Shown here: positions 8,448 to 16,890 of the stretch, piece by piece
How the letters are laid out: each line of letters begins with the position of its first letter
How positions within the stretch are numbered: position 1 is the first letter of the stretch
Source: Pseudopedobacter sp035496935
GTDB taxonomy: Bacteria > Bacteroidota > Bacteroidia > Sphingobacteriales > Sphingobacteriaceae
Direction: 5' to 3'
Length of the DNA: 64,000 nucleotides
Assembly: GCA_035496935.1 (NCBI GenBank)
Contig: DATJED010000003.1
Coordinates: forward strand, 1-64,000
The notes under the pieces: generated by a model
The model's database searches: none
Seen by the model: only the letters and a program-made list of their open reading frames with translations
Told to the model about the DNA's origin: nothing
Position numbers and translations under genes: made by a program

Positions 8448-9555
8448 TAAAGAATTGAGTTATTTGATTGCAAATATAATCTATATCTTTTATGGTAAGC
8501 AACGAATGGATGGGCAAGGACAAAACTTCTTCACTCAATTTCTGTGCGTTGGGGAAGTTACCTCGGTATTTTTGGTAGGCCACCTGTTCGGTAATCGGCA
8601 TCGGATAATAGATCATGCTATCCACGCCTTTTTCTGCCAAGTAGTTTTTGAGTTGGTTTCTTAACCCATTTTTAACTTTTATGGTAAACTGATGCCAAGA
8701 ATTTATACAATTTGAATGCGTTTGCGGAAGTTCAGCCTGTTTAACGCTTTTCAGTTGATGCAAATATCGTTCGGCAAGAACCGATTTACTTTCAAGCAAT
8801 TGATACAGTTTTTGAAGCTTAACCTTTAAAACCCCAGCCTGCAAACTATCGAGCCTGGAATTTATCCCGACCAAATGATGGTTGTATTTTTTTTTTTGTC
8901 CGTGGCTCGCAATCATTCTTGCTTTTACCGCCAGATCATCATCATTTGTAAATACGGCTCCGCCATCGCCAAAACACGACAGATTTTTAGTAGGGAAGAA
9001 GGAAGTGCATCCAAAATCGCCAATGTTACCTAAAAAACGTGGTTCGCTATTAAGGAAATATTTGCCGCCTAAAGCTTGTGCGCAATCCTCAATAATTTTG
9101 ATGTTGTGCGGAACAGCCAGCTCCAAAATGGCTTCTAAATTGGCAGTTTGCCCAAATAAATGAACCGGAATTATGACTTTTGTTTTTTGTGTGATGGCTT
9201 TTTTTAATGAAGACACATCAAACTGAAAATAAGTATCCTCCACATCAACAAAAACGGGCGTAGCACCAAGCAAGCAAATAACTTCTGCTACGGCAATGTA
9301 TGAAAACGCTGGGATAATTACTTCGTCTCCACCATTAACTCCCAAAGCCATTAAAGCAATCTGTAGCGCATCGGTTCCATTTCCGCAAGAAATTACGTGT
9401 TTTACATTAAGAAATTCTGCAAGATCGTTCTCAAAATCCGAGACTATTTTTCCCTGGATATAGGTACCACTTTTTAAAACTGTGGTGATGGCAGGCAACA
9501 CCTCTTTTTCGATTTGGAGGTACTCTGCCTGTAAATCTATCATTCTGATATTCAT
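8434..9555 (-). CDS. DegT/DnrJ/EryC1 sugar aminotransferase, WbpE-like
   Basis: A PLP-dependent aminotransferase of 373 residues that transfers an amino group to a keto-sugar nucleotide. Features include GNGTDALQIALMALG (phosphate-binding turn), VIIPAFSYIAVAEVICLLGA, VHLFGQTANLEAI, IEDCAQALGG and the Schiff-base lysine in FFPTKNLSCFGDGGA. SHGQKKKYNHHLVGINSRLDSLQAG is close to WbpE, the UDP-2-acetamido-2-deoxy-3-oxo-glucuronate aminotransferase. With the WbpD-like acetyltransferase it would give a 2,3-diacetamido sugar for O-antigen or capsule. The oxidase (WbpB) and dehydrogenase (WbpA) steps are not in the window. An internal ATG four codons in is an equally possible start. Confidence 0.85.
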   Translation of the reverse strand: MNIRMIDLQAEYLQIEKEVLPAITTVLKSGTYIQGKIVSDFENDLAEFLNVKHVISCGNGTDALQIALMALGVNGGDEVIIPAFSYIAVAEVICLLGATPVFVDVEDTYFQFDVSSLKKAITQKTKVIIPVHLFGQTANLEAILELAVPHNIKIIEDCAQALGGKYFLNSEPRFLGNIGDFGCTSFFPTKNLSCFGDGGAVFTNDDDLAVKARMIASHGQKKKYNHHLVGINSRLDSLQAGVLKVKLQKLYQLLESKSVLAERYLHQLKSVKQAELPQTHSNCINSWHQFTIKVKNGLRNQLKNYLAEKGVDSMIYYPMPITEQVAYQKYRGNFPNAQKLSEEVLSLPIHSLLTIKDIDYICNQITQFFNAKV

Positions 9556-9667
9556 AAACGTATCATCCTTAAATTTTTGGAGTAATTATGCTTTTCGGAT
9601 TAACGTTTTGAATGTATATGCGGATGCAAACGATTTTAGACCGTTAAGTTTAGGTATTTGGTTTGGG

Positions 9668-10054
9668 TCAATTTAATTTATAAGGCGCAATCAATGAAAA
9701 TTCTGGGATTTTAACATCAAAAATTTCTTCATCCACCAACCTTTTCATCTGATAAGAGCCCTGCATACCTCCCATATCTGTTTTTAGGTTGCATCCCGAA
9801 ACATACTCGTGGTGCTGGCCAGGCTCAATAACCGGCTGTAAGCCAACTACGCCTTCTCCTTCAACCTCTCTGCGGGTTCCGTTCGAATCAAAAATTACCC
9901 AATGCCTGCGCAACAGCTGAACGCTATAATCACCCAAATTTTCAATCTGGATTTTATATGCAAACATAAAATGTTCATTAGCAGGGTTTGAGTATTCCGG
10001 CTGATAAGTTGTTTCTACGGAAACTTTAACTCCCTCAGTAATTTGGGCTACCAT
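9668..10054 (-). CDS. apaG: ApaG domain protein
   Basis: A 128-residue protein with the fibronectin-III-like ApaG fold: TYQPEYSNPANEHFMFAYKIQIENLG, LLRRHWVIFDSNG, VEGEGVVGLQPVIEPG and YVSGCNLKTDMGGMQGSY match the family along its full length. ApaG is linked to Co2+/Mg2+ resistance in enterobacteria but its biochemical role is unsettled. It lies about 50 bases downstream of dusB on the same strand. No operon partner such as ksgA or apaH is nearby. Confidence 0.93.
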   Translation of the reverse strand: MVAQITEGVKVSVETTYQPEYSNPANEHFMFAYKIQIENLGDYSVQLLRRHWVIFDSNGTRREVEGEGVVGLQPVIEPGQHHEYVSGCNLKTDMGGMQGSYQMKRLVDEEIFDVKIPEFSLIAPYKLN

Positions 10055-10104
10055 GTTTTTATTGTTTTTTTCAATTTATCACAAAAATTTTTAAAACGCA
10101 AAAA

Positions 10105-11097
10105 TTACACCAACTCCAGGTCAAATTTATTTTCAATATTGTTTAAAACGTCTTCTATGTCGGCAATATTATCTAGCGAAACCAGCTTCATCCTACACTC
10201 CTTAAAATTAGGGATTCCTTTAAAATAATTGGCATAATGCCGCCTCATTTCAAAAATACCGGTTTTAGGACCTTTCCACTCTACAGATTTTTGCAAATGA
10301 GTTTTACAGGTTTCTACCCGTTCCTTTATTGTTGGTGGGGCTAAATGTTCGCCGGTTTCAAAAAAGTGCTTTACTTCTCTAAAAATCCAAGGATAACCGA
10401 TTGCTGCTCTGCCAATCATAATTCCGTCTACCTCATATTCTAACCGCCAATTGGCCGCTTTCTCTGGCGAATCAACATCACCATTTCCAAAAATAGGAAT
10501 GTTGATGCGTGGGTTACGCTTGATTTCTTTGATCAAACTCCAATCTGCCTGACCTTTATACATCTGAGAACGGGTGCGCCCGTGAATGGTTAAGGCTTGG
10601 ATGCCCACATCCTGCAAACGCTCGGCTACTTCGTAAACGTTTTTAGTGTTATCATCCCAACCTAAACGGGTTTTTACGGTTACGGGTAAATGCGTTGCTT
10701 TTACAACGGCAGCAGTCATCTCCACCATTTTATCGATATCCTGCAATAAACTTGCGCCAGCACCTCGGCAAGCTACATTTTTCACCGGACAACCGTAATT
10801 GATGTCAATCAAATCGGGATTTGCTTCGGAAGATATTTCTGTTGCCTGGCGCATGTGCTCAATCTCGGAACCAAAAATCTGGATGCCGATTGGTCGCTCG
10901 TATTCGAAAATATCCAGTTTCTGACGACTTTTTGCTGCGTCCCTAATCAATCCTTCGGATGATATAAACTCGGTGTACATCATATCAACCCCATTCTGTT
11001 TGCAAACAAAACGGAAAGGTGGATCACTCACATCTTCCATCGGCGCAAGCAAAAGCGGAAAGTTTCCTAAATCTATATTTCCTATTTTAACAGACAT
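10105..11097 (-). CDS. dusB: tRNA-dihydrouridine synthase, DusB type
   Basis: FMN-dependent reduction of uridine to dihydrouridine in tRNA. The 330-residue protein has the TIM-barrel start LLLAPMEDVSDPPFR, the catalytic-cysteine region DINYGCPVKNVACRGAGASLLQ, the substrate segment VTVKTRLGWD, IHGRTRSQMYKGQADW and the phosphate-binding NGDVDSPEKA followed by GIMIGRAAIGYPWIF. These define the Dus family; the GCPVKN form and length favour the DusB branch. Divergent from the CPBP protease gene, with a candidate -7 element at 11125-11132. Confidence 0.94.
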   Translation of the reverse strand: MSVKIGNIDLGNFPLLLAPMEDVSDPPFRFVCKQNGVDMMYTEFISSEGLIRDAAKSRQKLDIFEYERPIGIQIFGSEIEHMRQATEISSEANPDLIDINYGCPVKNVACRGAGASLLQDIDKMVEMTAAVVKATHLPVTVKTRLGWDDNTKNVYEVAERLQDVGIQALTIHGRTRSQMYKGQADWSLIKEIKRNPRINIPIFGNGDVDSPEKAANWRLEYEVDGIMIGRAAIGYPWIFREVKHFFETGEHLAPPTIKERVETCKTHLQKSVEWKGPKTGIFEMRRHYANYFKGIPNFKECRMKLVSLDNIADIEDVLNNIENKFDLELV

Positions 11098-11124
11098 TCA
11101 CAAATCAAATCATTAATTTAACCG

Positions 11125-11132
11125 CAAATTTA
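11125..11132 (-). promoter_or_regulatory. candidate -7 element (TAAATTTG) of dusB promoter
   Basis: TAAATTTGC on the minus strand, 28 bases before the dusB ATG, matches TAnnTTTG. A matching -33 TTTG at normal spacing is not visible. Confidence 0.4.
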
Positions 11133-11148
11133 CCAAAAAGTATTTATT

Positions 11149-12072
11149 ATGCTCCACATGCGGAAGTCAAATGCTTATCACCCTTTGTTGCAGATTATGT
11201 TTCTGATTTTGTGCGCAGTTGTGGGGGCATTGGTATTCACAGTCATCGGTGTTATCGCTTGGTTTCTGTTCGGTAGCAACGCTAATATTTCTATGCTGAT
11301 GGGAAATCCTCTGGAAATGGACATTAACTTGTTACGGGCTATACAAATTAGCAGTTCTGTTGGGCTATTTATTGCCGGTCCAATTGCGTTTACCTACATT
11401 AACGAGGTTAAGCCGAAGCACTATTTTTATTTTGATACCAAGTTTAACCCAGCTTTATTATTAATCGTTTTTTTATTGATGCTTTTTTCAACACCACTGT
11501 TTGAATGGGTTGCATTAATGAATCAGAAAATGAATTTGCCGGCATCTTTAAAAGATTTAGAGGTTTGGATGAAAACCAAAGAATTAGAGGCGGGCGAGCT
11601 TACCAAAAAATTGTTGCTAATGAAAGGTTACGGCGATTTAGCCATCAACTTAGTAATGATTGCCATTATTCCGGCAATTGGCGAAGAACTTTTTTTTAGG
11701 GGCGGTTTGCAAAATATTTTAGGGCAATGGTTTAAAAACCACCACACGGCAATTTGGGTAACAGCAATTATTTTTAGCGCAATACACGTACAATTTTACG
11801 GATTTTTCCCACGGATGTTATTAGGCGCCTTGTTTGGCTATCTTTTACTTTACGGCCGGAGCATTTATTTGCCCATCTTAGGCCACTTTTTAAATAACGG
11901 AAGCGCAGTATTAATGGCTTTTATAATGCAAAAACAGGGCAAAAGTTTGGATAACTTAGATCAAACAAGTTCTTTTAATGTATATGGCTACCTTATTAGC
12001 GCCATAATTACTTTAGCTTTGTTGCTTTATTTTTTCAAACAGGCCAAAGAAACCGAAACCTTATATGGATAA
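11149..12072 (+). CDS. CPBP-family intramembrane metalloprotease
   Basis: A 307-residue integral membrane protein with about seven to eight helices. The abortive-infection/CAAX-protease motifs are clear: GEELFFRGGLQ (double-glutamate motif, near residues 177-187), ifsaIHVQFYGFFPRMLLG and GHFLNN with the conserved histidines and asparagine. Family members cleave prenylated or other membrane substrates; the target here is unknown. The next gene overlaps it by 8 bases and cdsA follows, so it heads a small operon devoted to membrane functions. Confidence 0.88.
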   Translation: MLHMRKSNAYHPLLQIMFLILCAVVGALVFTVIGVIAWFLFGSNANISMLMGNPLEMDINLLRAIQISSSVGLFIAGPIAFTYINEVKPKHYFYFDTKFNPALLLIVFLLMLFSTPLFEWVALMNQKMNLPASLKDLEVWMKTKELEAGELTKKLLLMKGYGDLAINLVMIAIIPAIGEELFFRGGLQNILGQWFKNHHTAIWVTAIIFSAIHVQFYGFFPRMLLGALFGYLLLYGRSIYLPILGHFLNNGSAVLMAFIMQKQGKSLDNLDQTSSFNVYGYLISAIITLALLLYFFKQAKETETLYG

Positions 12073-12268
12073 AAACTGGGTTAAAATTTATACCTCTAAT
12101 GATTTTTATAAAGCCGAAATTGTAAGGCAGGTTTTGATAGATCATGAAATAGAAGCTGTGTTAATGAACAAACAGGATACTGCCTATAAATTTGGAGAAG
12201 TGCAGGTTCATATCCCCAATAGCCACTTTCAAACAGCTTTAGAAATTATTTTACAAAACGATTTATAA
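12065..12268 (+). CDS. small DUF2007-like protein
   Basis: A 67-residue soluble protein: WVKIYTSNDFYKAEIVRQVL then DHEIEAVLMNKQDTAYKFGEVQVHIP and ALEIILQNDL. This matches the small DUF2007 (putative signal-transducing, GlnB-like fold) proteins found beside membrane genes in Bacteroidota. It starts 8 bases before the end of the CPBP protease and its stop codon overlaps the cdsA start (TAATG), indicating translational coupling of all three. Function unknown. Confidence 0.75.
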   Translation: MDKNWVKIYTSNDFYKAEIVRQVLIDHEIEAVLMNKQDTAYKFGEVQVHIPNSHFQTALEIILQNDL

Positions 12269-13071
12269 TGAAAACAAGAGCTATAACGGGTTTAATTTTT
12301 GTTTTAGTGATGTTGGCTTCATTGTTAAGCGGTGCTTATGTTTTTGTAGTTTTCTATGTTTTCTTGAGCATCATTTGTTTGATGGAATTTTTTACGCTGG
12401 TACAAACCACCGGTTTAAAGCCACACAAAACAATTGGTTACATTGCGGCATTCATTATTTTTGCCTCGGTTGCCAGTAGGTACTTTTTTGATTTTGAAAG
12501 CAAATGGCTGTTAATTAATATTCCGCTGTTGGCGGGGATTTTTATTAAAGAACTTTATAAAAAATCAGAACTTCCGTTTAGCAATATTGCCTACACATTT
12601 TTAGGATTGATTTATGCGGTTGTGCCTTTTGTTTTTTATGTAAGTTTAGCCTTTGTTTCGGGTGTGTATAATTTCCATTTGGCTTTAGGTTTTTTCCTGA
12701 TGCTGTGGGCAAACGATACGGGTGCTTACCTTTTTGGGGTAAAGTTTGGGAAACATCGTTTATTTGAACGCCACTCGCCAAAGAAATCATGGGAAGGCTT
12801 TTTCGGTGGAATTTTTACCAGCTTATTAGTGGCGTACATTATCTCAATTTTTTATACCGATTACGCCTTCTACCATTGGATGGCGATGGGCCTAATTATT
12901 TCATGTTTTGGTACTTTGGGCGATTTGGTAGAATCTATGTTTAAAAGAAGCATTGCTATCAAAGATTCCGGTAAAATTTTGCCCGGTCATGGTGGCGTAT
13001 TAGACCGCTTTGATGGTTTATTGCTTGCAGCGCCCGTAATATTCGTTTACCTCTATTTAATTACTTATTAG
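12268..13071 (+). CDS. cdsA: Phosphatidate cytidylyltransferase
   Basis: Makes CDP-diacylglycerol from CTP and phosphatidic acid, the branch point for phosphatidylethanolamine and anionic lipids. The 267-residue polytopic membrane protein ends with the family signature SMFKRSIAIKDSGKILPGHG followed by GVLDRFD, containing the conserved K-R, K-D, PGHGG and DRFD residues. KKSWEGFFGG is the second conserved block. It is coupled to the preceding small gene by a TAATG overlap and followed 23 bases later by the phosphatidylserine decarboxylase gene, a logical phospholipid pathway grouping. Confidence 0.96.
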   Translation: MKTRAITGLIFVLVMLASLLSGAYVFVVFYVFLSIICLMEFFTLVQTTGLKPHKTIGYIAAFIIFASVASRYFFDFESKWLLINIPLLAGIFIKELYKKSELPFSNIAYTFLGLIYAVVPFVFYVSLAFVSGVYNFHLALGFFLMLWANDTGAYLFGVKFGKHRLFERHSPKKSWEGFFGGIFTSLLVAYIISIFYTDYAFYHWMAMGLIISCFGTLGDLVESMFKRSIAIKDSGKILPGHGGVLDRFDGLLLAAPVIFVYLYLITY

Positions 13072-13094
13072 TAATTTCGCAAAAAACTAAACAA

Positions 13095-13763
13095 ATGACT
13101 TTTCATAAAGAAGGATATACCTCATTAGCGCTCTGCATTTTATTTATTGCTATTACCAACGCCCTTATCCATTATTATTTGCCTGATGTAACTTGGTTTG
13201 TGTGGTTGTGGTATGCGGTTTCTTTATTTTTGTTTATCACGATTGCTCAGTTTTTTAGAAGCCCTATACGTAAACTTACTTTAGATGAAAGACATATCAT
13301 TTGCCCTGCCGACGGAAAAGTTGTGGTAATTGAAGAAACAGAGGAAACAGAGTATTTTAAAGATAAACGGGTGCAACTTTCTGTATTTATGTCGCCGGTA
13401 AATGTGCATGTTAACCGGAATCCTATTAGCGGAGTTGTAAAATATTTTAAATACCATCCGGGTAAATATTTGGTTGCTTGGGACCCAAAATCATCTACAG
13501 AAAACGAAAGAACGACTACTGTTGTGGAACATGCTAAAGGTTTCGAGATTTTATACCGTCAAATTGCTGGAGCTTTGGCCCGTAGAATTGTTTGGTACAT
13601 GAAAGAAGGTGACAAAGTTGAACAGGCAGAACAGTTCGGTTTTATTAAATTTGGTTCCCGTGTTGATGTGTTTTTACCATTGGGGACCAAAATTAATGTG
13701 AATTTGAACGAGGTAGTAAAAGGTGGCGTTACGGTTTTAGCAACTTTGCCAAATCACGTTTAG
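13095..13763 (+). CDS. psd: Phosphatidylserine decarboxylase family protein (short form)
   Basis: Decarboxylates phosphatidylserine to phosphatidylethanolamine using a pyruvoyl cofactor formed by self-cleavage. The 222-residue protein has N-terminal hydrophobic helices (about 9-50), ICPADGKVV, SVFMSPVNVHVNRNPISG and the processing site KFGSRVDVFLP, where cleavage before the serine of the Gly-Ser pair creates the pyruvoyl group. The short length fits the archaeal/Bacteroidota-type (PSD-B) proenzyme. Located directly after cdsA. Confidence 0.93.
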   Translation: MTFHKEGYTSLALCILFIAITNALIHYYLPDVTWFVWLWYAVSLFLFITIAQFFRSPIRKLTLDERHIICPADGKVVVIEETEETEYFKDKRVQLSVFMSPVNVHVNRNPISGVVKYFKYHPGKYLVAWDPKSSTENERTTTVVEHAKGFEILYRQIAGALARRIVWYMKEGDKVEQAEQFGFIKFGSRVDVFLPLGTKINVNLNEVVKGGVTVLATLPNHV

Positions 13764-13808
13764 CGCATAACGCAGGGCATTCCGAGAAAGATCCTGCTTG
13801 GACAAAGG

Positions 13809-13830
13809 CTTCGGCTCCGCTCAGCCTGAC
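13809..13830. repeat. single copy of the CTTCGACTCCGCTCAG-type dispersed repeat
   Basis: CTTCGGCTCCGCTCAGCCTGAC lies in the 98-base gap between the convergent psd and zinc-protease genes. It matches the cores clustered at 4619-5055. Confidence 0.65.
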
Positions 13831-13861
13831 AAAAGTGTTAAAGAAGTCTTTGTATTAAAAC

Positions 13862-14704
13862 TCACATCAGTTCCGAAAAAGTATCTCCGTCTTTTATATT
13901 ACCAGAGTTGTAACCTTTCATAAACCAGTACATTCTTTGTTTTGAAGTTCCGTGGGTAAAGGCATCAGGAACTATCCGTCCTTGCGATTTTTGCTGAATG
14001 GCATCATCACCAACCGCATTTGCAGCGCTCATGGCTTCTTCAATATCGCCTTCTTCTAAATATTGTTTGTTGTAATGCGCAAAAATACCGGCGTAAAAAT
14101 CGGCCTGCAGTTCTAACGCTACAGAAAGTCTATTGGCTTCTTTTTCGCTTAAACCTTGTTGTGCTCGGGTCACTTTATCCGATGTACCTAATAGATTTTG
14201 AACGTGATGGCCAACTTCATGCGCAATAACGTAAGCGGTAGCAAAATCTCCTCCCTGTGCGCCGAATCTGGTTTTAAGCTCGTCCATAAAAGAAAGATCG
14301 ATATATACTTTTTGATCTGCCGGACAGTAAAAAGGTCCAACAGCAGATGATGCGCCACCACATTGCGTTTGTACGCCATCGGTAAATAAAACCATTTTTG
14401 GTTGCTGATAGGTAGCACCTTGCTCTTCAAAAAGTTTGCCCCAAACGTCTTCTGTATCGGCAAAAACTACAGACGCAAATTCTCCTTGCTTTTGCTCGGC
14501 TTGGGTTAATTCTCTTTGTTCGCCACCGCTTTGTAATACTTGGTTTTGAATTTGGTTTAAAAATTGGCCACCATCACCGCCTAAAAACATTTGGGCAATT
14601 AAAAAAATCACCCCAATAATTCCGCCACCAGCAGCAATTTTCCCTCCAGATAAACCTCTGCGGTCTTCAACATTACTGCTGCCGCGTCTTCCTAACCATT
14701 TCAT
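13862..14704 (-). CDS. YpfJ-family neutral zinc metallopeptidase
   Basis: A 280-residue protein with a basic, glycine-rich N terminus (MKWLGRRGSSNVEDRRG), a single TM at about 28-45 and a gluzincin-like catalytic domain. The zinc motif HEVGHHVQN lies near residues 162-170, preceded by AYVI, and ELQADFYAG carries the third ligand. CGGASSAVGPFYCPADQKVYIDLSF is a conserved family block. The family is common but substrates are unknown. It is separated from the upstream symporter gene by about 77 bases. Confidence 0.92.
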   Translation of the reverse strand: MKWLGRRGSSNVEDRRGLSGGKIAAGGGIIGVIFLIAQMFLGGDGGQFLNQIQNQVLQSGGEQRELTQAEQKQGEFASVVFADTEDVWGKLFEEQGATYQQPKMVLFTDGVQTQCGGASSAVGPFYCPADQKVYIDLSFMDELKTRFGAQGGDFATAYVIAHEVGHHVQNLLGTSDKVTRAQQGLSEKEANRLSVALELQADFYAGIFAHYNKQYLEEGDIEEAMSAANAVGDDAIQQKSQGRIVPDAFTHGTSKQRMYWFMKGYNSGNIKDGDTFSELM

Positions 14705-14781
14705 AGACTTGTTTTATTTGAACATTAACACAATATGTGCCAGTGTTATTACGATACAAAACCAGAAGGAGTTGACGGCTT

Positions 14782-16473
14782 TTAGCTTACTGATTCTCTA
14801 TTTTTAAAAAGCGATTGCAGTATTAATCCAAATACAATTACCAAAACACAGCCGAACAAATTCAACCACAGATAGGCCATCCATTCAAACTTAAAGGCTA
14901 TAAAAACAAATACTTCGGTAATTATTGCACCGTAAAAAACAGCTTTCCCTTTTACAGATTTAAAGTAGAACGCCACCAAGAAAATTCCTAAAATAGTTCC
15001 GTAAAATAGCGAACCTAAAATGTTTACGGCTTCTAATAAATTACCGAGTTTACTCGCATAAAGTGCCATTGCAATACTAATAACACCCCAAAAAAAAGTA
15101 GTGATTTTACTGATATTCAGGTAACGTAAATCTGTCCCGGTTTTATGGATTAAACGTTTATAAATATCCACGGAAGTGGTGGACGCCAAGGAATTTAACG
15201 CACTGGCGGTTGAACCCATTGATGCCATACAAACAATAGCGATTAACAAACCGATTAAGCCTTTCGGCAGATGTTGGGTAACAAAAGTTAAAAACACGTA
15301 ATTGGTATCGTCTAAATCTGCATTTGCATTGTTTTTTTTCATTACTGCCAATGCATCCAATCTTTTTTGTTGGAGATTTTGGTTGGCCTTTTTAACATCG
15401 GCGCTGGCCTGCTCGGTATTTTGATTGTTAGTAAGGGCATTTTCCAACGCAATTACTTTTTTGTTCTTATCGGCGAAAGCCAAATTAAAATCTTGCTCCC
15501 GTTCTTTAAACTCAGCTTTAAAGCTAGAATTCTCTATTTTATTAAGCTCGTAACTATTGAAAAATACGGGTGGCTTTTGATACTGATAAAAGGTAAAAAC
15601 TAAAATCCCAATCAACAAAATCAAAAACTGCATCGGAATTTTTAACATGGCGTTCATCAATAATCCCATACGGCTTTGGCCAACAGAACTGCCGGTTAAG
15701 TAACGCCCAACCTGCGATTGATCTGTACCGAAATAAGAAAGTTGCAGAAAGAGTCCGCCAATAATTCCCGTCCAAACGGTGTAACGGTTGTTTAAGTCAA
15801 ATGTCCAGTCAATTACGTTCATGAGGTCCATTTTACCGGCAATTTCTAAAGCTTTTATAAAGCCGACATCTGCTGGCAAAAGCTGAACCACCATAAATCC
15901 GGCTAAAAACATCCCGCAAAAAATAATACTCATCTGCAACATTTGCGTGTAAGAAACCGCTTTTGTTCCGCCGTAAACGGTGTATAAAACCACCACGCTC
16001 CCGATAAAAAGTGTGGTATAAGTGGTGTTGATGTTTAAAATAGTGGATAAAATGATGGATGGCGCATAAATGGTAATTCCGGTAGATAAGCCTCGCTGGA
16101 TCAGAAACAAAAATGCGGTAAAGGCTCTGGTTCTTAAATCAAAACGTTGTTCTAAAAACTCATAAGCGGTATAAACTTTAAGCTTGTGGTAAATAGGCAC
16201 AAAGGTAATGCAGAGAATAATCATGGCCAGCGGAAGCCCGAAATAAAACTGTACAAAACGCATCCCGTCTGAGTAAGCCAGCCCAGGAGCCGAAAGGAAT
16301 GTAATGGCACTGGCCTGCGTTGCCATTACCGATAAACCTACGTGGTACCAAGGTAAAGAACGGTCGCCAAGCAAATACCCGTCGATATTTTTGCTACCTC
16401 TGCTTTTGTAAATCCCATAAATTACGATAAACAAAATGGTAACTATAAGCACCAGCCAGTCTACCCAACTCAT
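14782..16473 (-). CDS. Sodium:solute symporter (SSS family)
   Basis: A 563-residue membrane protein with about 13-14 helices and the SSS fold: MSWVDWLVLIVTILFIVIYGIY, then GDRSLPWYHVGLSVMATQASAITFLSAPG (Na+ and substrate segment), YTAYEFLEQRFDLRTR, YGGTKAVSYTQMLQM and GSTASALNSLASTTSVDIYKR. A hydrophilic, coiled-coil-prone insert of about 90 residues (roughly 305-385) lies before helix 9, which is seen in some Bacteroidota SSS proteins. The substrate cannot be told from sequence; neighbours give no hint. Confidence 0.93.
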   Translation of the reverse strand: MSWVDWLVLIVTILFIVIYGIYKSRGSKNIDGYLLGDRSLPWYHVGLSVMATQASAITFLSAPGLAYSDGMRFVQFYFGLPLAMIILCITFVPIYHKLKVYTAYEFLEQRFDLRTRAFTAFLFLIQRGLSTGITIYAPSIILSTILNINTTYTTLFIGSVVVLYTVYGGTKAVSYTQMLQMSIIFCGMFLAGFMVVQLLPADVGFIKALEIAGKMDLMNVIDWTFDLNNRYTVWTGIIGGLFLQLSYFGTDQSQVGRYLTGSSVGQSRMGLLMNAMLKIPMQFLILLIGILVFTFYQYQKPPVFFNSYELNKIENSSFKAEFKEREQDFNLAFADKNKKVIALENALTNNQNTEQASADVKKANQNLQQKRLDALAVMKKNNANADLDDTNYVFLTFVTQHLPKGLIGLLIAIVCMASMGSTASALNSLASTTSVDIYKRLIHKTGTDLRYLNISKITTFFWGVISIAMALYASKLGNLLEAVNILGSLFYGTILGIFLVAFYFKSVKGKAVFYGAIITEVFVFIAFKFEWMAYLWLNLFGCVLVIVFGLILQSLFKNRESVS

Positions 16474-16509
16474 GAAAAATAAGAAGTAATGAGGTTAAAT
16501 ATTAAAATT

Positions 16510-16550
16510 AAAAAAACCAGCCAACACAAAACAATTGTGTAAAACTGGTT
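16510..16550 (-). terminator. rho-independent terminator after the 59-residue membrane gene
   Basis: On the minus strand AACCAG (16545-16550) pairs with CTGGTT (16515-16520), with an inner ACACAA/TTGTGT-type stem, followed by a run of seven T. It lies just downstream of the small membrane protein gene and upstream of the symporter start. Confidence 0.6.
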
Positions 16551-16581
16551 CCAATTTTTTATAAAGGGCGGAAGCTCCTGC

Positions 16582-16761
16582 TTAGGCTTGTTGCTCACGG
16601 CTTTTGTTAATCAGGTACTGAAACAGCCCACCGGTTAACACACCTAAAATTGCACCAATAAGGATATGACCTTCTACAGCTAGACCGGTTAAAGCACCAC
16701 ACACTAAACCGATAACATAATACAACCAGTTATAGCTTTGATAATTAAAGTTTTCTTCCAT
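16582..16761 (-). CDS. small two-helix membrane protein, unknown function
   Basis: A 59-residue ORF (MEENFNYQSYNWLYYVIGLV...). Two glycine-rich hydrophobic helices at about 13-29 and 32-50 are joined by a short loop, and the tail is charged (NKSREQQA). The glycine pattern (VCGALTGLAVEG, GAILGVLTGG) hints at helix packing in a small oligomeric channel or membrane regulator, but no family is recognised. It has its own candidate -7 element 20 bases upstream (16781-16788) and a terminator-like hairpin downstream, supporting a real, separately transcribed gene. It lies just upstream of the symporter gene. Confidence 0.6.
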   Translation of the reverse strand: MEENFNYQSYNWLYYVIGLVCGALTGLAVEGHILIGAILGVLTGGLFQYLINKSREQQA

Positions 16762-16780
16762 TGTGTTTGATATTTGGTCT

Positions 16781-16788
16781 CAAATTTA
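16781..16788 (-). promoter_or_regulatory. candidate -7 element (TAAATTTG)
   Basis: TAAATTTG on the minus strand 20 bases before the ATG of the 59-residue membrane protein; -33 element not evident. Confidence 0.35.
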
Positions 16789-16890
16789 ACGGATTATGTG
16801 TTAAGATAAAAGTTATTTAAATAAAAGCTTAAAGCTAAAGGCGAAATGCAGAAAGCTAAAACCTATTTTATAGTGTAACGCCCATAATTT

